Source: Clytia hemisphaerica
Lineage: Eukaryota > Cnidaria > Hydrozoa > Leptothecata > Clytiidae
Assembly: GCA_902728285.1 (NCBI GenBank)
Contig: CACVBU010000619.1
Location: 1,613,103-1,677,102, forward strand
Direction: 5' to 3'
Length of the DNA stretch: 64,000 nucleotides
Made by a program: the position numbers and the translations under genes. Shown here piece after piece: positions 12,201 to 26,400 of the stretch. The notes under the pieces were generated by a model that was not told where the DNA came from, made no database searches, and worked only from the letters and a program-made list of their open reading frames with translations. How positions within the stretch are numbered: position 1 is the stretch's first letter; each line of letters starts with the position of its first letter.

Positions 12201-15200
12201 TTTCTTCCTCATTTCAAAATCAACACGTTTTCTCGATATCTCCATCATCTGAAAATTATAATATCCTTGAGTATTCTTATGTGATCGAAATAGAATCAAT
12301 CGAATCTTCCAACCATAGAACACCAACAAAAACAAAACCTGGCTCGTTGGTACAATTAAGAAATGTATTGCTGTGTGAATTTCTTTGTTTTGATTAGTGT
12401 AATAAATCGGATAAATAATCATACAAGTGGTCACGCATATGAATGAGGAATAAGCGATTGCCATAGAATCGTTGAAAAATGCTGGCAAATTCCGTCCCCT
12501 GTATGCTTGTATTGATGTGAACAGGTACTGGATAATCAGTAGTGCTATTTGAATGTTTGTGTGGTAGCCTGTATCACACCATATTCGCTTTCGGTATGCA
12601 GTATGATCGAATTGTGCTGAGATTTGGATAGGATGTGTCATGAAAGTGTGTATTAAGATTGCTGAGTCGACAAAAATAATCACAAGAGATATAGAATATT
12701 GAACGAGAAGTGATTTCCTTTTCTCTTGCGAAGTAATAATGGTCTTTGCTTTGAACGCTGTCAGCATTTTGTGTGATTTACTTAGAATGATCGTCGATGG
12801 ACAAACACAAAATAGAAGTATAGTTAATGGTTGGAAAAAGCAATTCCATTTTGTTGGTTTAACCATAAGCACAGCAGGGCTAACGATGAATAATAACAAT
12901 ACTAAAACTAAATGAAGTATGCTTATTTGGTAATCAGATGCTTTGACGGCTGGCGTCTGTCTATACCCAACGAATACGCAAATTATGATTATGGTTAGAA
13001 TCGCTCCGATGATGCAGATAGATAATACAATCTTAGCTGCTTTATCTTTTAAGGCTATGTGAGTTACTATGTAAGGATCGTAACATTTAGTTCTGTCATC
13101 TGTGGCTAGCATCAAAGTGGAGCATTTTTCACAAGTAATATTATTCCCTTCATATGGTTTGTAGTAGGTTTGTTTGCACTGTCTACAAGACCATCCATAA
13201 GATTCATTCCACAGTTTGTTGTCATCCATTTTCTTTCCAAAATAAATTTCTCTCCCCTTGCTACATATTGGAGAGATACATTTCCTGCATAGGTAATCCG
13301 TTCCTATCTCTGGAATTCTTACTAGTTTCCAAGTTCCTCCCGGCAACATGGAAACGTAATAAAATTTCTTTCGAATGGAATTTTTCCTCCTAAACTGTCT
13401 CATCAACAAATTTTTAAATTTGTGAAAAGTCTGATATTTCAATACGCCAAACATGTTTCTTAAATAGACATCTAAAGCCATCCGAATTTGTAGATTGGTG
13501 AATTCTTCGGTGCAAATGAATGAGGTCCTGAAAACAGATGGGTTATTCGAAGTCGTATTAAATGTTTTGGCTAACGAATTAAGTATCTGTGAGAACTCCC
13601 AAGACGTGAATCCCAAGTTAAAATCTGTATTCAGTATATAGATCTCTCCCATGAATCGAACAGGAAGATATGTTAAATATACTTCGTAAAAATCAAAGAG
13701 TATAAATGTTTTCTTGTCATTATTTCTGCCATCTTGGCTATAGTTCGAAACTTTGAAGATCTGGACGCCTCTGCCGACCATATTCCTAACGACTTTGTCA
13801 GTCCATCAGTTGCTCTGCTGAACCAGCACCGTAAACATCTATCCGTAGCCCATCTCAACACCCAATCTATGGCATCTACCTTTACCGAATTCGAATCATA
13901 CGTCTCAGAGCACCAATTCGACATCATCACAATGTCCGAGACCTGGTTGAAAGACAACAAGAACCTTTTATCGCACCTTGAAATAGATGGCTACGAAAAA
14001 GACTTTCGAAACCGAGATGCTAAACGTGGCGGTGGTGTCGGATACTACATCAAAACAGACATCAAACACAAAGCCCGTAAAGATATTGAATCCTTTGACA
14101 CAACTATCGAACACCAGTGGATTGAATTGACTGGCAAGAACCGTCTCTCGAATGTCTTGATTGGCATTGTGTATCAGCCAAGCAGTAAACAAAATGAAAA
14201 ACTTGAGTGGCTCAACAAATTCGAATCACTTGTTTCCCAAGCCGCAATTGTTCATCATGGTCCAATAATAATTACAGGTGACTTTAACATCGATTTACTT
14301 GTACCGTCACCAGCAAACGAAGCTTACCAGAACATACTGGGAACGCTCAATCTCAAACAACTTATAGCCCAACCAACACGAAATTCCAAAACTCTAATCG
14401 ACCATGTTATCACAAACATTGACACCAAACTTATAGCGAGCGATGTTGTTTTATGTGACGAAATCTCAGACCACGATTCACCTTTTTGTATCCTCAAAAT
14501 CAACAAACCTCGATATGAACCGCGGCACAAATACATTAGAGACGAACGAACTTTAGTACTCGCAGACTATATCAATGATTTTCAACAACTACCATTAAAC
14601 ATTGTGTATGCTTTCGATAACACCTCAGACAAAGTCAATGCACTTAATAAACTTATCACGGAGTGCATCGATCGTCACGCACCTGTACGTAAGATCAAAC
14701 TCACCCGTCCTTCGTCCCCATGGATGAAAGATCTTGATGTCCGAGATTTACAACGGCAGAAAAATGAACTACGGCTAAATTTGAAAAATAACCGCAACAA
14801 TGAACAACTTGACCAACTAAGAAACGTGAGGAACAACCTCAAATCGACCATCCGAGGAGCGAAAAAGAAATTTCTTAAGAACCTCCTAGCTAACAAATCC
14901 TCAGCCGAAACATGGAAAGTCATCAACAAATTACTACATCCCAGACAAAAACGCATGGACGTTGATCCAGACGAAATTAACAAGTTTTTCAACTCAACTG
15001 CCATGAGGACAACAGGAAGAAATGCAGGAGACCTCTCAAAATCGTTCATTGAAGAACTACCCGAACATCCAGACAGCTTCCATCTCCGTCCTGCTACGTA
15101 CGATGAAGTTTCGAGAGCTATCCAGAAACTTAGATCAGATTGTTCCACCGGACCCGACAACATCCCTTCAAAATTCATCAAGCCAGTATCCCAATATCTC

Positions 15201-17433
15201 ACATCACCTCTAACCGATATCATCAATAACTGTATCCAATCATCGACCTTCCCAGAAGAATGGAAAACTAGTCGAATTTGCCCAGTTCCCAAAGTCACCG
15301 ACCCCCAATCCTTGACAGACTACAGACCAATCAGCATCTTGCCAATCTTGTCAAAAGTCTTTGAAAGAATTATCCTCCAACAATTAACCGAGCACATCGA
15401 AGAAAAATCGATTTACCTCGAGAGTCAATCTGGTTTCAGAAAATCGCATTCAACTATAACCGTCCTACTCAAGCTGAAAAACGATATTAAAGTTGCAATG
15501 AGCAGAAGCGAAGTAACGCTATCTGTATTTGCCGATTTCTCAAAGGCTTTTGACACCGTTGACTATCGAACTTTAATAAAACAACTTAGTAACCTTGGCT
15601 TCTCTCGAAAAGTACTTTATTTGATTAGAGATTATCTATCAGAACGCAAACAATACGCCCAAATCGACGATAAATCATCGAGCAAATTAGACGTACAGTT
15701 TGGCGTTCCACAGGGGAGTATACTTGGCCCGATCTTGTTCAACTTGTATGTGACCACTATAAACACCAACGGTCCGAGCACATACCTGCTATATGCCGAT
15801 GATACTACGCTACTCCGACACACAAAGATCCAAGAACTGCAGAGCGCCATCGAATCGGTCCAAAATGAAATAGACAACATCAACCTTTGGTCTGAGCAAA
15901 ACAATCTTTGTCTTAACACAAAAAAGACAAAAATGACAATCTTTTCGACCAGACAACTTGCACAACGCCATTCCCTCGCGGAACTCGTCACGGTTATCAA
16001 AAGCGCTGGACAGGATATTGAACAGGTCAAAAATTTCAAAATTCTCGGTGTTAGATTTAATGAGCATCTAGACTGGACTGAACATGTCAACCATACCATG
16101 AGATCTTGTTTTGCCACGTTACGCAGCTTAAAACGATTCAAGAACACCGCATCATGGCAGCAGCGCAAGATGCTTATGGAGTCACTGGTTCTCAGTAAAC
16201 TGACATATGGCATCGCTTTACTATCCGATGCTACAAAAGCCCAGATTGAGCGTCTTCAGAAAGTCCAGAACGCCGCCGCTGGCTTCGTGCTCAAACGTTA
16301 TGCCAGAACCAGCGACGTAATCGATCTCGAATGGTTACCAGTTTCTGAGATGGTTGATCTAACAATCGCCAAGATTGCCCATAGCGCTCTCCACAACCCC
16401 AGCTGGCCGTCATACCTCAAACTCAATAGACAACCGGATCCAGACAGAGAGCTCCGAAATGGTAATTTGGTCGCACATGACATTGAGGACACATCTCGTC
16501 TAACTGGCACCTTTGCACATGAGGCCGCAAAATGCTTCAACAACTTGCCTGTTGATATCAAACGAATTGACAAAAAGGAAAGCTTTGCTGATAAATGCTG
16601 GAATTTTTATTATGATAGGGCGCTAGCCAAATCTCTAAGCTAATTCAATTCAACCTTGAGTCACAAACTTAATCAACACAGTCGATCTAGTATCTGATAC
16701 TTACGTGTAGTCTTTAGCATTTGCAGCCTAGTCTATTTTCTAAGGTCATTTATTTTCAATCACTTGCTATATATTTGGACTCACTCTTCTTGTGTTTTCT
16801 AGCCCACCAGCGATTCTAGCGTTCCCTTTTGATATATTTATTTTATGTTAATATTTATTTTATTTTATCTAAAACATTGTTCTAGCATTTTATATTCCTA
16901 ATTGAGACCGAACCTATATTCTATTTTACCGCAGCCATTCCACAATTTTGCCATCACAATATCTACAAATTTAACCGAATGATTTTAGTTTTGATGTTAA
17001 TTCGATGTTGCGCTATTACGTCTAGTCTATTCCACATTCGAATTTTCTTCTCAGTTTGATCTCCTATGAATATATTAAAATATTATCATATAAGTAGTTT
17101 TTCTCCCTAATATTTAATATTTACTATTTCATTGCATAACTAGGACTTTGACAACCTACACAATTCGACCTATGTGATTTTTTATCTATATCATCTTATC
17201 CGACGAACCTATTTTTCAGCGTCTTCTATATTAGGTTGCCCATTGATTTACTATTTCTATACTATGTAGCCGACCAGCCCACTAAGCTTCCATTTAATGA
17301 TTTAGCTGTCCACTTCGTATCAGTTTGAATCGTAGAGTTTTATAAACATTTATATACATAACATATACATAAAATATTTCAACTTCTTGTAAGAAGAACC
17401 AATATACTTTTGGAGATCAAGAAATTAATGATG

Positions 17434-17464
<31 letters not shown>

Positions 17465-20400
17465 GTTTAACATAAGACTTAACATGTTTTCTTGGTTTCC
17501 GAAAACCAGGAACTGCTTCAAGTCAGGATTCCTTTTCATCAGGGATAGCAGATTGCTCATGCTTTTTTTCTTGGACATTGTTAAATTGTACACGACAAAG
17601 CATAATTTCAACTCTTTGTACGTTTTCTTAAGATATCTGTTGAAATATTCGAGGTCGATCTTCCTGTTGATTTCCAGGGAATCTCCAATAATGATCATGG
17701 CAAATTTCTGTATCCCTCTCCGACGACGAAATAATTGAGTTATCGTATTTTTCACTGCTGTTTTCCAGATATTGGAAGTGGTTTGTAAGTTTGAGCTGCG
17801 TAGAAACAAAGGGAGTTCTGACATTTCGTTTAAGAATGTTACTGGTATACTTTCACCATAAAACAAGCTTGCCAGTGCTTTTGAGCTCTCCTTTGGTGCG
17901 TTGATCAGAATGTGTAATATCTTTGACGTGTACCTCCAATGATGGATCTTTTTCCTATTCCACAACGGAGGATTCTTTGTCACATTTTGGACAAAGTAAG
18001 ATCCATTCAACTTGATTTCAATACCAATACCAATTGCTTCGGCTGTATCACAAAACTGAAATTCCAGATATTGAAAATCATCTTCTGTCATTAAATGATC
18101 AATATTTATATCCTTTTTTTTCGTCAATAGTTCCCAAATCTTCTTTTTGTTGAAATTGACATAATTGATTGTTTCCCTGCATACATCAGCCTCGATGATT
18201 CTAGAAATGTTACTAGGGCAACGATGGAAAATGCCAACAAATAACATAGGCTCATTCCCAGGTCTCAAAGATTGACCAATGACAAATGCCAATTCTAACA
18301 AAGCAATCAAAGCTTTCAGCAACATTTTTATACTTTCTGGTTTCTGAAATTTTAAAATGTAACATTTTGAAGGCATTATAGAATATCAATAGAAATACGA
18401 ATTTTGGGCCTACAGATTCAAATATTTTTCAATTTTTAATATCTTTCCATGGCTAAAGAAGAAAGGCCTTTTAATTTAAGTCATCAATTATCTAGATCTG
18501 ATTTCCATCCATTCACAAAAAATAAGAAACAATTACCATGTCAAAATTATGCAAGAAAGTATTTGACCCTTGTTGTTTTACTGAGATTGATAAATTTCCG
18601 GAGTTCTTGTCGTTTCCCTCTTTCAACCTTAATTTATTTCCAAAACCTTTTAGAACTCAAATCTTCACTGGAGGAGATTGCTGGATACTGCATGGCAATC
18701 CTGGAACAAGTTTTGGAGAAACAACCCGTTTTCTTGGAGCTCTCTAAACATCATATGAGCTCAATGATTGTGTCACCACTCGATGAATTGTTGTTATCCG
18801 TCAACCCGAGGACTGGAAGACCAGATTATTTGTGTATGATTGCAAGGTATGAACTACACTATTATTTTCCAGACGTATTCTCTCTCTACTTTAAGGTTTA
18901 ATTTTTAAATAAGAGTGTGTCGTTTGCTTACTCATCAATTTTAATTCACATGCTTTTTGGACCTACCTGGAGGTCCTATAAATTAACCTTTGTTCGTCCG
19001 TCCGTCCGTCCGTCTGTTACCAGCTTTTCTCGAGATTGGCTCATTAGTTTTTTCTGATTTTTGGCACAAAGATGCAAAATGGCAATGCCCAAAATGTGAT
19101 GGAGCCCGATTTTCAAAAAAAAAATTTTTCCGGCCGAAAATGCCGGAAATATGCCGGAAAAACCAGTTTTTTGACATTTTCTCGAGATTTCATCATTAGT
19201 TTTTTCTGATTTTTTGCTTAAAGATGCGTATTAACAATGCCCAAAACATGACCGGGTCCGATTTTTGAGAAAAATTTTTTTCCGGCCGAAAATGCTGGAA
19301 ATCGCCGTTTTTGTTTTCTAGAAACCTTCTTTATTAAGCTGTGCGTTTTTCTGATAGTGTATTGTTTTTAGGATCAGGTGACGTTAGCGTGGTCGGTTTC
19401 GTTTAAGTGAACTAGTATATTTTACAAGTTCACTTAAGCGACACCACCAAAAATGATAGTACCGAACTGACGATGGCACATTTCAGAAAGTGGGCCACCG
19501 TCTAAGATATAATTTACTGACCAGCCAGAATTCACTAGTTCACTTAAGCGACACCTACTAGTTCACTTAAGCGACACCCACTAGTTCACTTAAGCGACAC
19601 CCACTAGTTCACTTAAGCGACACCAACTAGTTCACTTAAGCGACACCTACTAGTTCACTTAAGCGACACCTACTAGTTCACTTAAGCGACACCCACTAGT
19701 TTACTTAAGCGACACCCGCTAGTTCACTTAAGCGACACCCGCTAGTTCACTTAAGCGACACCTACTAGTTCACTTAAGCGACACCCACAAGTTCACTTAA
19801 GCGACACCTACTAGTTCACTTAAGCGACACCTACTAGTTCACTTAAGCGACACCTACTAGTTCACTTAAGCGACACCTACTAGTTCACTTAAGCGACACC
19901 TACTAGTTCACTTAAGCGACACCTACTAGTTCACTTAAGCGACACCTACTAGTTCACTTAAGCGACACCTACTAGTTCACTTAAGCGACGCCAAACTTTA
20001 CAAGTTCACTTTGCTGGCTTGGATGATCTGCTGGCTTACCCAAGCCTCGCAGCAAGTTTAGCTAGTTCCGGACCATCGCGCCGTATTCATAGCGGCTATA
20101 TCGTCCAGGATAGATTGATTTCTCTGGCGGCCTTGCAGTTACACAGTTGCACCCAAATCTCATATCACTGAGATGCTGTTTGAGATGTTGTTACAAGGGA
20201 GTTTTGTACAAACATAACGTCAATAAAATCAAATGTAATGCAATGCTTCGCCGCCAGGAAAAAGTAGGTAAATCGTAATTATTATCCATATAACGGTCAT
20301 TAAGTAAGCCATGAAAGATTCTATCGGTGGGCAGTATTGAAATCATTCTGACTCATAGTCATACCTGTGGTGAGGAAAATGAGGCGCCAGGCTTCAGATG

Positions 20401-23400
20401 GCTGAAATATCATCAACCGTTCGGGTTATAGGGCAATAACGTCATTTGCAGCCCGCTCGGAATTAGATTGAAGTCGTTGTATTGAAGCGAAGAGAGACTT
20501 ACGAAGAGACTAAACTAAGGTGGCCGTCTTTTGCGGCTGTAACTTTTGTTATATTACCATTAACACCTATCAACTCTAAAGCTTGAAATTAAAAATGACG
20601 TCATTACGAAAATAAAAATGAGTACCTTAGAGGTGGATTCTTAACTTGAGTTCAAGATTTTGTTGATTAGCATTTTTGACGTCAATTTTAGCTGTTCAAA
20701 AGAAGCCATTATCAAGTCAATTCTTTCTATTGTTAACCGGTTTGTATTTTGACGCGGTCTTACATGACTTTTGCATGAATTTCGCTTGACTACAGGCCTA
20801 TACACTGCACGAGGTTGCCCGTCAGTGACGTCAGTTTTTTCAAAGGAAAATGAACACTGCGTTGAAATCGTTCGTTCATTTTTAATTTTTGACGTCAAAA
20901 ATCAAAACTATTTTCAATTTTTTTGTTTTCTTGCTTTTGTTATTTTCCCCTGCAGTAAAAGAGTGCGAAAAATCAACCGAAGCTGAAAGAAAAGGCTAAC
21001 AAATACAAAAATGACTGGTTTTTTTTTTGGGGCTATACTGAGAAATATTGTCTTCGGTCAACGCAACGACCTCAGACAACATTTCTCAGTATAACCCTCA
21101 GTAACCGGTCATTATTGTATATTATTAACCATATAGCCGGTCATTAAGTAAGCCATTAAAGGTTCAATCGGCGGGCGGTATTAAGAGGTTTTGTGACTCA
21201 AATTGTCATACCCGCGCTGAGGAAACTAAAGTGCCAGGCTTCAGAGGGCTAAAGTATCATTAACGGCCCGGGTATATGCATTGAAGCGAAAAGAGTTGGT
21301 TGATGCTAGAAAAAAACATTGTTTGAATGTCCGATATGGATAATAGTAATAATAATAGCGTTTAGTTTTCGTTCGTTTGTTGTCATTAATTCTGCCCTTG
21401 CAATTTGATTATTAGCCCTCTAATGCCATTTGCGCCCTCCGCTTCGCGTCGGGCCCAAATGACACTATCGGGCGAATAATCAAACTACGCGGGCAGAAAA
21501 TAATAACAACGACCTCAAACTGAACGCTATTGTTATAATAGTAACTATTTCTACTAATCCTATACTAACTATTTATGAGGGCAATACCGTAAAATATTGA
21601 CCGCGCTTGCGTGGGCAATACGTTTGATAGAGGTAAATATTAGTAATAACATGATTTGGAAGGTTATTCGGTATTAATAGCCCCGAGGCTCATTGAAAAC
21701 ATTCAAAATATTACTGTATATAAATACTAATTTGAAATGTTCATGAAACGAAGATTACCCGAGAATACCATGTTATTCCAGAAGCAGCCAATGAGCCCAT
21801 TTCCCCAAATATCTGTTTCCCTCTTCCAGGAGAAAGCCTTTTTTCGAAAAATTTGGAAACAGATCCGGTTATCTAGGAAAGACCTTCTCCTTAAAACTGT
21901 TTAAATCTTAAATCTGTTTCCCCGCTCCGGCTGAGACGTCATTAAAGAGAAACAGATCAATATTTCTAGGGGGATGACATGATAAATTGGGAAACAGACA
22001 TCTGTTTCCAAAAAGATGACATTGCATTGGACTCGGTATTGAAAACAGATTGGACTTTCTTATCTTAGGGAAAATTATTATATGGTCACGTATGGTCTCC
22101 TCTATTTTCTTCTGTAGTTTGATTTTTTTCCTTTTCTGTTCCTTATTTTTTTCGGAAATTATTAAAACATTCCAAATTATAAAAAACATTCCATTCACTC
22201 TTATTTTGATTAGCTTAAAAATTTCGTGCGATATTTTACCAATAAAAATGCTCCAAAGATATCGTACGATACTTTTCAACTACCTTATTGGCTCTTTTTA
22301 CGCCGGCCCTAATTTAATGCTAGCCCCTTTTACGCCACAATTTGGGCTTACGCCAATTAGGGCCGTTAATAACGCCAAAATTTGTAAAAACGGCTACTCA
22401 TGCTTCAAATTAGTAAATACTGGTATATACCGTAACGTGCTAAGACACTGGGCTCAGCTTCAGTATACATGTGAAAGTGAAAGGCCCAATTGTAAACACT
22501 TTTTTTAAAAGGGCAATGGGTACTAGGGATAAGGGAAGGCCGATTATAAACCCGTGGTGAATGGTGATTGGAATAAGAGAAAGCTAAGTCGTAAACCCAT
22601 AGGGTGATGAGTAATCAGGACTAGGTAAGACTTAAAATTGTAATCCAAAAGTGATGGTTACTCGGAATAAGGCAGAGCTAAATTGTAAACTTTTGTTGAT
22701 AAGCCTACGTGGCGATCGTTCACAGAAAAGGGAAGGCTCGATTATAAACCCAGATAGTTGAATACTTAACAGAATTAGAGAAGGCTCAGTCGTAGGCAAT
22801 TTCAGGAATAAACAAAAATAGGAATGAAATATCTAAATTGCAAAAATTCAAGTAGAAAATTTTAAGGCATTGACACTTGAAAAGTTAAAAAATGGTATTT
22901 GACGTCAATAAATTCATTTACGTCAATGTATCTAAAAAAAATAAAAAAAATATTTGACTTTTATGACGTTAAGCGCAAAATCCCGGTAAAATGGGGATAA
23001 CTCCCGAAAAAAACGAAATTAAAAAAATTGAAAAAACTACCCCTAAATTTTAACATAAGGAGGGCGTGTGCCAAATTTCAGCTCCTTAAGCCAATTATTC
23101 CGCTCTCTACGCTGCCACAAAGTCTGTGGACAAACAAACTCACAAACTCACAAACATTCTGAGATTCTAGCTTAACTGAAGTTGAGAAAAATTCCATTGG
23201 GATATCCTTCCATTGAAAATCACTGATTTTTGTGAAGTTTTAGATACCGTGGATATCCGATACCGCATTACTTCGAATAAACGCCCCCTTCTTTTTAACG
23301 TCCCTCCAAAAAGCGCCCCTCTTTAAGGGAAAAGTTTTTAATATACGCGCCCTCAAATAAACGCCCCCTTTGAATAAACGCCTTCCCTCTCTGGGAGGGG

Positions 23401-26400
23401 CGTTTGAAACAATCACCTGTAATTAAGTCTCGTATGGAGAAAAACTTAGATACGGTGTTAAAGATTGTATTCTTTTAGTGTTTAAAGTAATTTTGACACC
23501 AGTTCTACATCTCTGAAAATCTTAACTTTTCCTCCTTATCAGTACACAATATCCAAAACAATAAACAAATACAATTTTATCGGAGACAATTGGATTATCT
23601 TTGTAACGCGAGACGTATCGATTTTCTCGGTTCTGCTTCTGTGTCTTCTCAGTCGGTCAGCTGTTGTCCGTCATTTTACGTTGTAAGAACGCGTAAATGA
23701 AAAAAGAAATACGTCAAATAATTAAATACGGTTTAAGTACACGACCTTTGCGTTGCAATGAGATGACACGTCTACTAATCTCTCCCTTTTATAGCGCATG
23801 CTCAAGAATTCGCATGCCGGTACTTTCGTCCGGAACCGTATAAGATATTCGATTTCCGGATTATTTTTTCAAAATATATCGGAAATCACACGAACATAAT
23901 TGTACTAAGAGAAGATAAAAAAAGGCTAAAAGCTCCCAATTTACTTTAACAAAATGGCCTTGGATACAAATTATTTAATAAACGCCCCATTCTTTTAAAC
24001 ACCCCCTGGAATAAACGCCCCTCCTAAAAGCCAAAAAATTTGATAAACGCCCTGGGCGTTTATTCGAAGTGATACGGTATGGAGTAAAACAATGGATAAT
24101 TTTCGTCTTTAAATCACACCTAAAACCCTTCAAATTGAGAAATAATAATCAAACGTTAACGCCGATTTTAGGTAAAAATTGCAAAATATCTTGGCCCTTC
24201 TTATGCCGGTCCAAAAATAACGCCAAAGGGCCGGCGTAAAAAAGGCCGATTAGGTAATTGAAATCCTCGTTCATATCAGGGCGATTACAAAAAAAGTGGG
24301 GCTAGTACGGACTTATCGCCCCGCTTTCCTTTTCAAATCTAAGCTGAATGTTTTTTATTATAGACACTGGATAAATAACGAGCAAGATTTTCATTGATTT
24401 CTCATGTTCTAGCTTTGTCCGCAGTAATGACATTATTGTTCACTCTCCTTCCTCCATTAAACCATTTTTCGTAACATTTTAATCATTTTTTCATCTGAGT
24501 ACAGTCATTTCAATTCCCAAATAAAAAATTAAGTTTTCCTTAGAGAGGCGAACGCATCAAAATAATTGCTAATTATATGTCGTTATGACGTTTCAAGTTG
24601 CGAGAAAGATACTAAAAACATGCTATGTATGAAAAATTGAATGTTGACACCAGAAATTTTCAAACTTTAACCTCAATAAAACCACCGATCCACCACGAGC
24701 CTCTTTAAAGGGACATTAAAGTAGTAAAATGTAAACATTGCGCGAACCACGTGTCATTAAAGAGAACAATTAAAATCACGTGTCCAAAACAAACTTGTAA
24801 AACAATTGAACAATCAAAATTAGCCATATTTGGTTAGATTTTTTATTTTGACATGTGACATTTGTTTTGATTTTATATCTGCTGCATACAGTTTGTTTAC
24901 AAATTTCGCAAGTACTGTTATGTCCCTTTAAAGATTTTAATACCCCACAGTGAAGCCAAGACACTCAAGTCTAATTTATGTCAATCTTAGCTCTTTTCAG
25001 AATAATGTTAGAAAGATATCGAAAGATATCAACTTAAAATTATGTGTCATTTTAGGCTTTTTGTTTGATTTTTCTTGTCTGATGATGTTTTTGGCACAAA
25101 AAATTTAATACATCATCCGTTAAGTATTTTAGCATTTATTTCAAAATTTTTGGCGATTAAAAGTACAAAAAGATAAAGATGGAGGCCTTTTTACTAATTT
25201 TGGTGCCCTTTTTTACCTCACAAAATTTTTAGCCTAAAAAGAGGAGAATTGTTCAAAATTTTGACAAAGTTTCGACACAAACTTTTTGTAGTAAGGGGCG
25301 ATAAATTACTAATTTAACTTCTAATTTGCATAATATTTTGAAGGGGGTTTTAGCCAAGAAAATCGGAGACATAGTGCTTAGGTTTTGGCCTTGATTATTG
25401 GCTAGCCTCTTATAAAGTATAAGTTCTGGGGTAAGATTGTCTATTTAAAAGGGCTGCCTGCAACCACACATGTAAGGTTGGGGTTGGCGGTAACCAAAAT
25501 TTTGATTCAGCTTCTCCTTCACCGTACCCATCAAAAGGGAAAGACAACGAAACGACAACGAAACGATGACGAAGCTTATCCTCTATACGATTTCTTTACA
25601 TGAAACTAAGAGGCCCCCCAACATTTTTGCTGAATACCGAATGCGTGGTTGTTGAATACGGTTTCAGTACCAAATTGATTTTGGTATTTGAACATAGAAG
25701 TTATATTTCAGGTTTCTTAACACTTTTAACAAAGGATTGCCTTTATAAATTGCTTTTTAATCGTATCCCTTAAGAGTAATTAAGAATTTAAATGACGTTA
25801 TGAACTTTAAAAAGATGTTAATAATATGTTGCATCACCCTCTTTTACAAAAAGTGCTTAGTTTTAATGGGTAATTAACTTTTTTGTTTCAACATTTCTTT
25901 ACACTGTCCGCAAAGAGTTGAACTATTTTATATTTTGCGGAAAGTTTTTCTAAAACGATGTATCAAAAGTTATGACTGTTTTTTTAAGCAAAATCCAGAT
26001 GAAAAATTGATGAAAAACCACTATTTTGAAAATTTGGAGACAAAGAAGCATTTACAAAGATTTTCCACAAAAAATTTTATTGTTCGGTAAAAGATACACC
26101 ATCTACTGCGAAAATTTTTTCAAAATGTTTTTTCTTCGCCGAAACTAAGCTCTTCAAAATTGAAATACTCTTCCTCGCAAAAGTCTTCCTTTTCTTCTTC
26201 TTCAAATTTTTTCAATGCAATTTTTGAATTTTCAGATTCAGGATAAGTTTGTTTAACAGAAAATGTATAACATGTCATAGTTTTGTTGATTACATCAGTC
26301 AGAAAACACATTTTAAACACAGCAATTATGAAAAATTCACTATGGTCAGAGCCCTTAAGACAAAAAAATACCCGGCAGGAGCCGAGGGAAACATTTATGA

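Larger units (their letters stand above)
22293..24245. mobile_element. TIR element with TTTTTACGCCGGCCCT ends, about 1.95 kb
   Basis: TTTTTACGCCGGCCCT (to 22310) and its complement AGGGCCGGCGTAAAAA (from 24227) form 16-bp inverted ends. I found no clear flanking duplication. Inside are a degenerate repeat tract (22505-22800) and a second TIR element (23260-24080). No coding frame. Confidence 0.6.

Noticed and set aside
14675..15298. 207-residue frame opposite the LINE ORF, plus other antisense frames there
   Set aside because: Shadows of the endonuclease/RT coding frame.
19535..19994. CRISPR-like appearance of the 23-bp array
   Set aside because: Repeats abut with only 3 variable bases and no unique spacers, the DNA is from an animal, and the array belongs to a transposon terminus.
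22050..22508. 152-residue frame within the giant element
   Set aside because: Starts as a poly-Phe/Ile run and crosses the boundary of a nested TIR element; not a gene.
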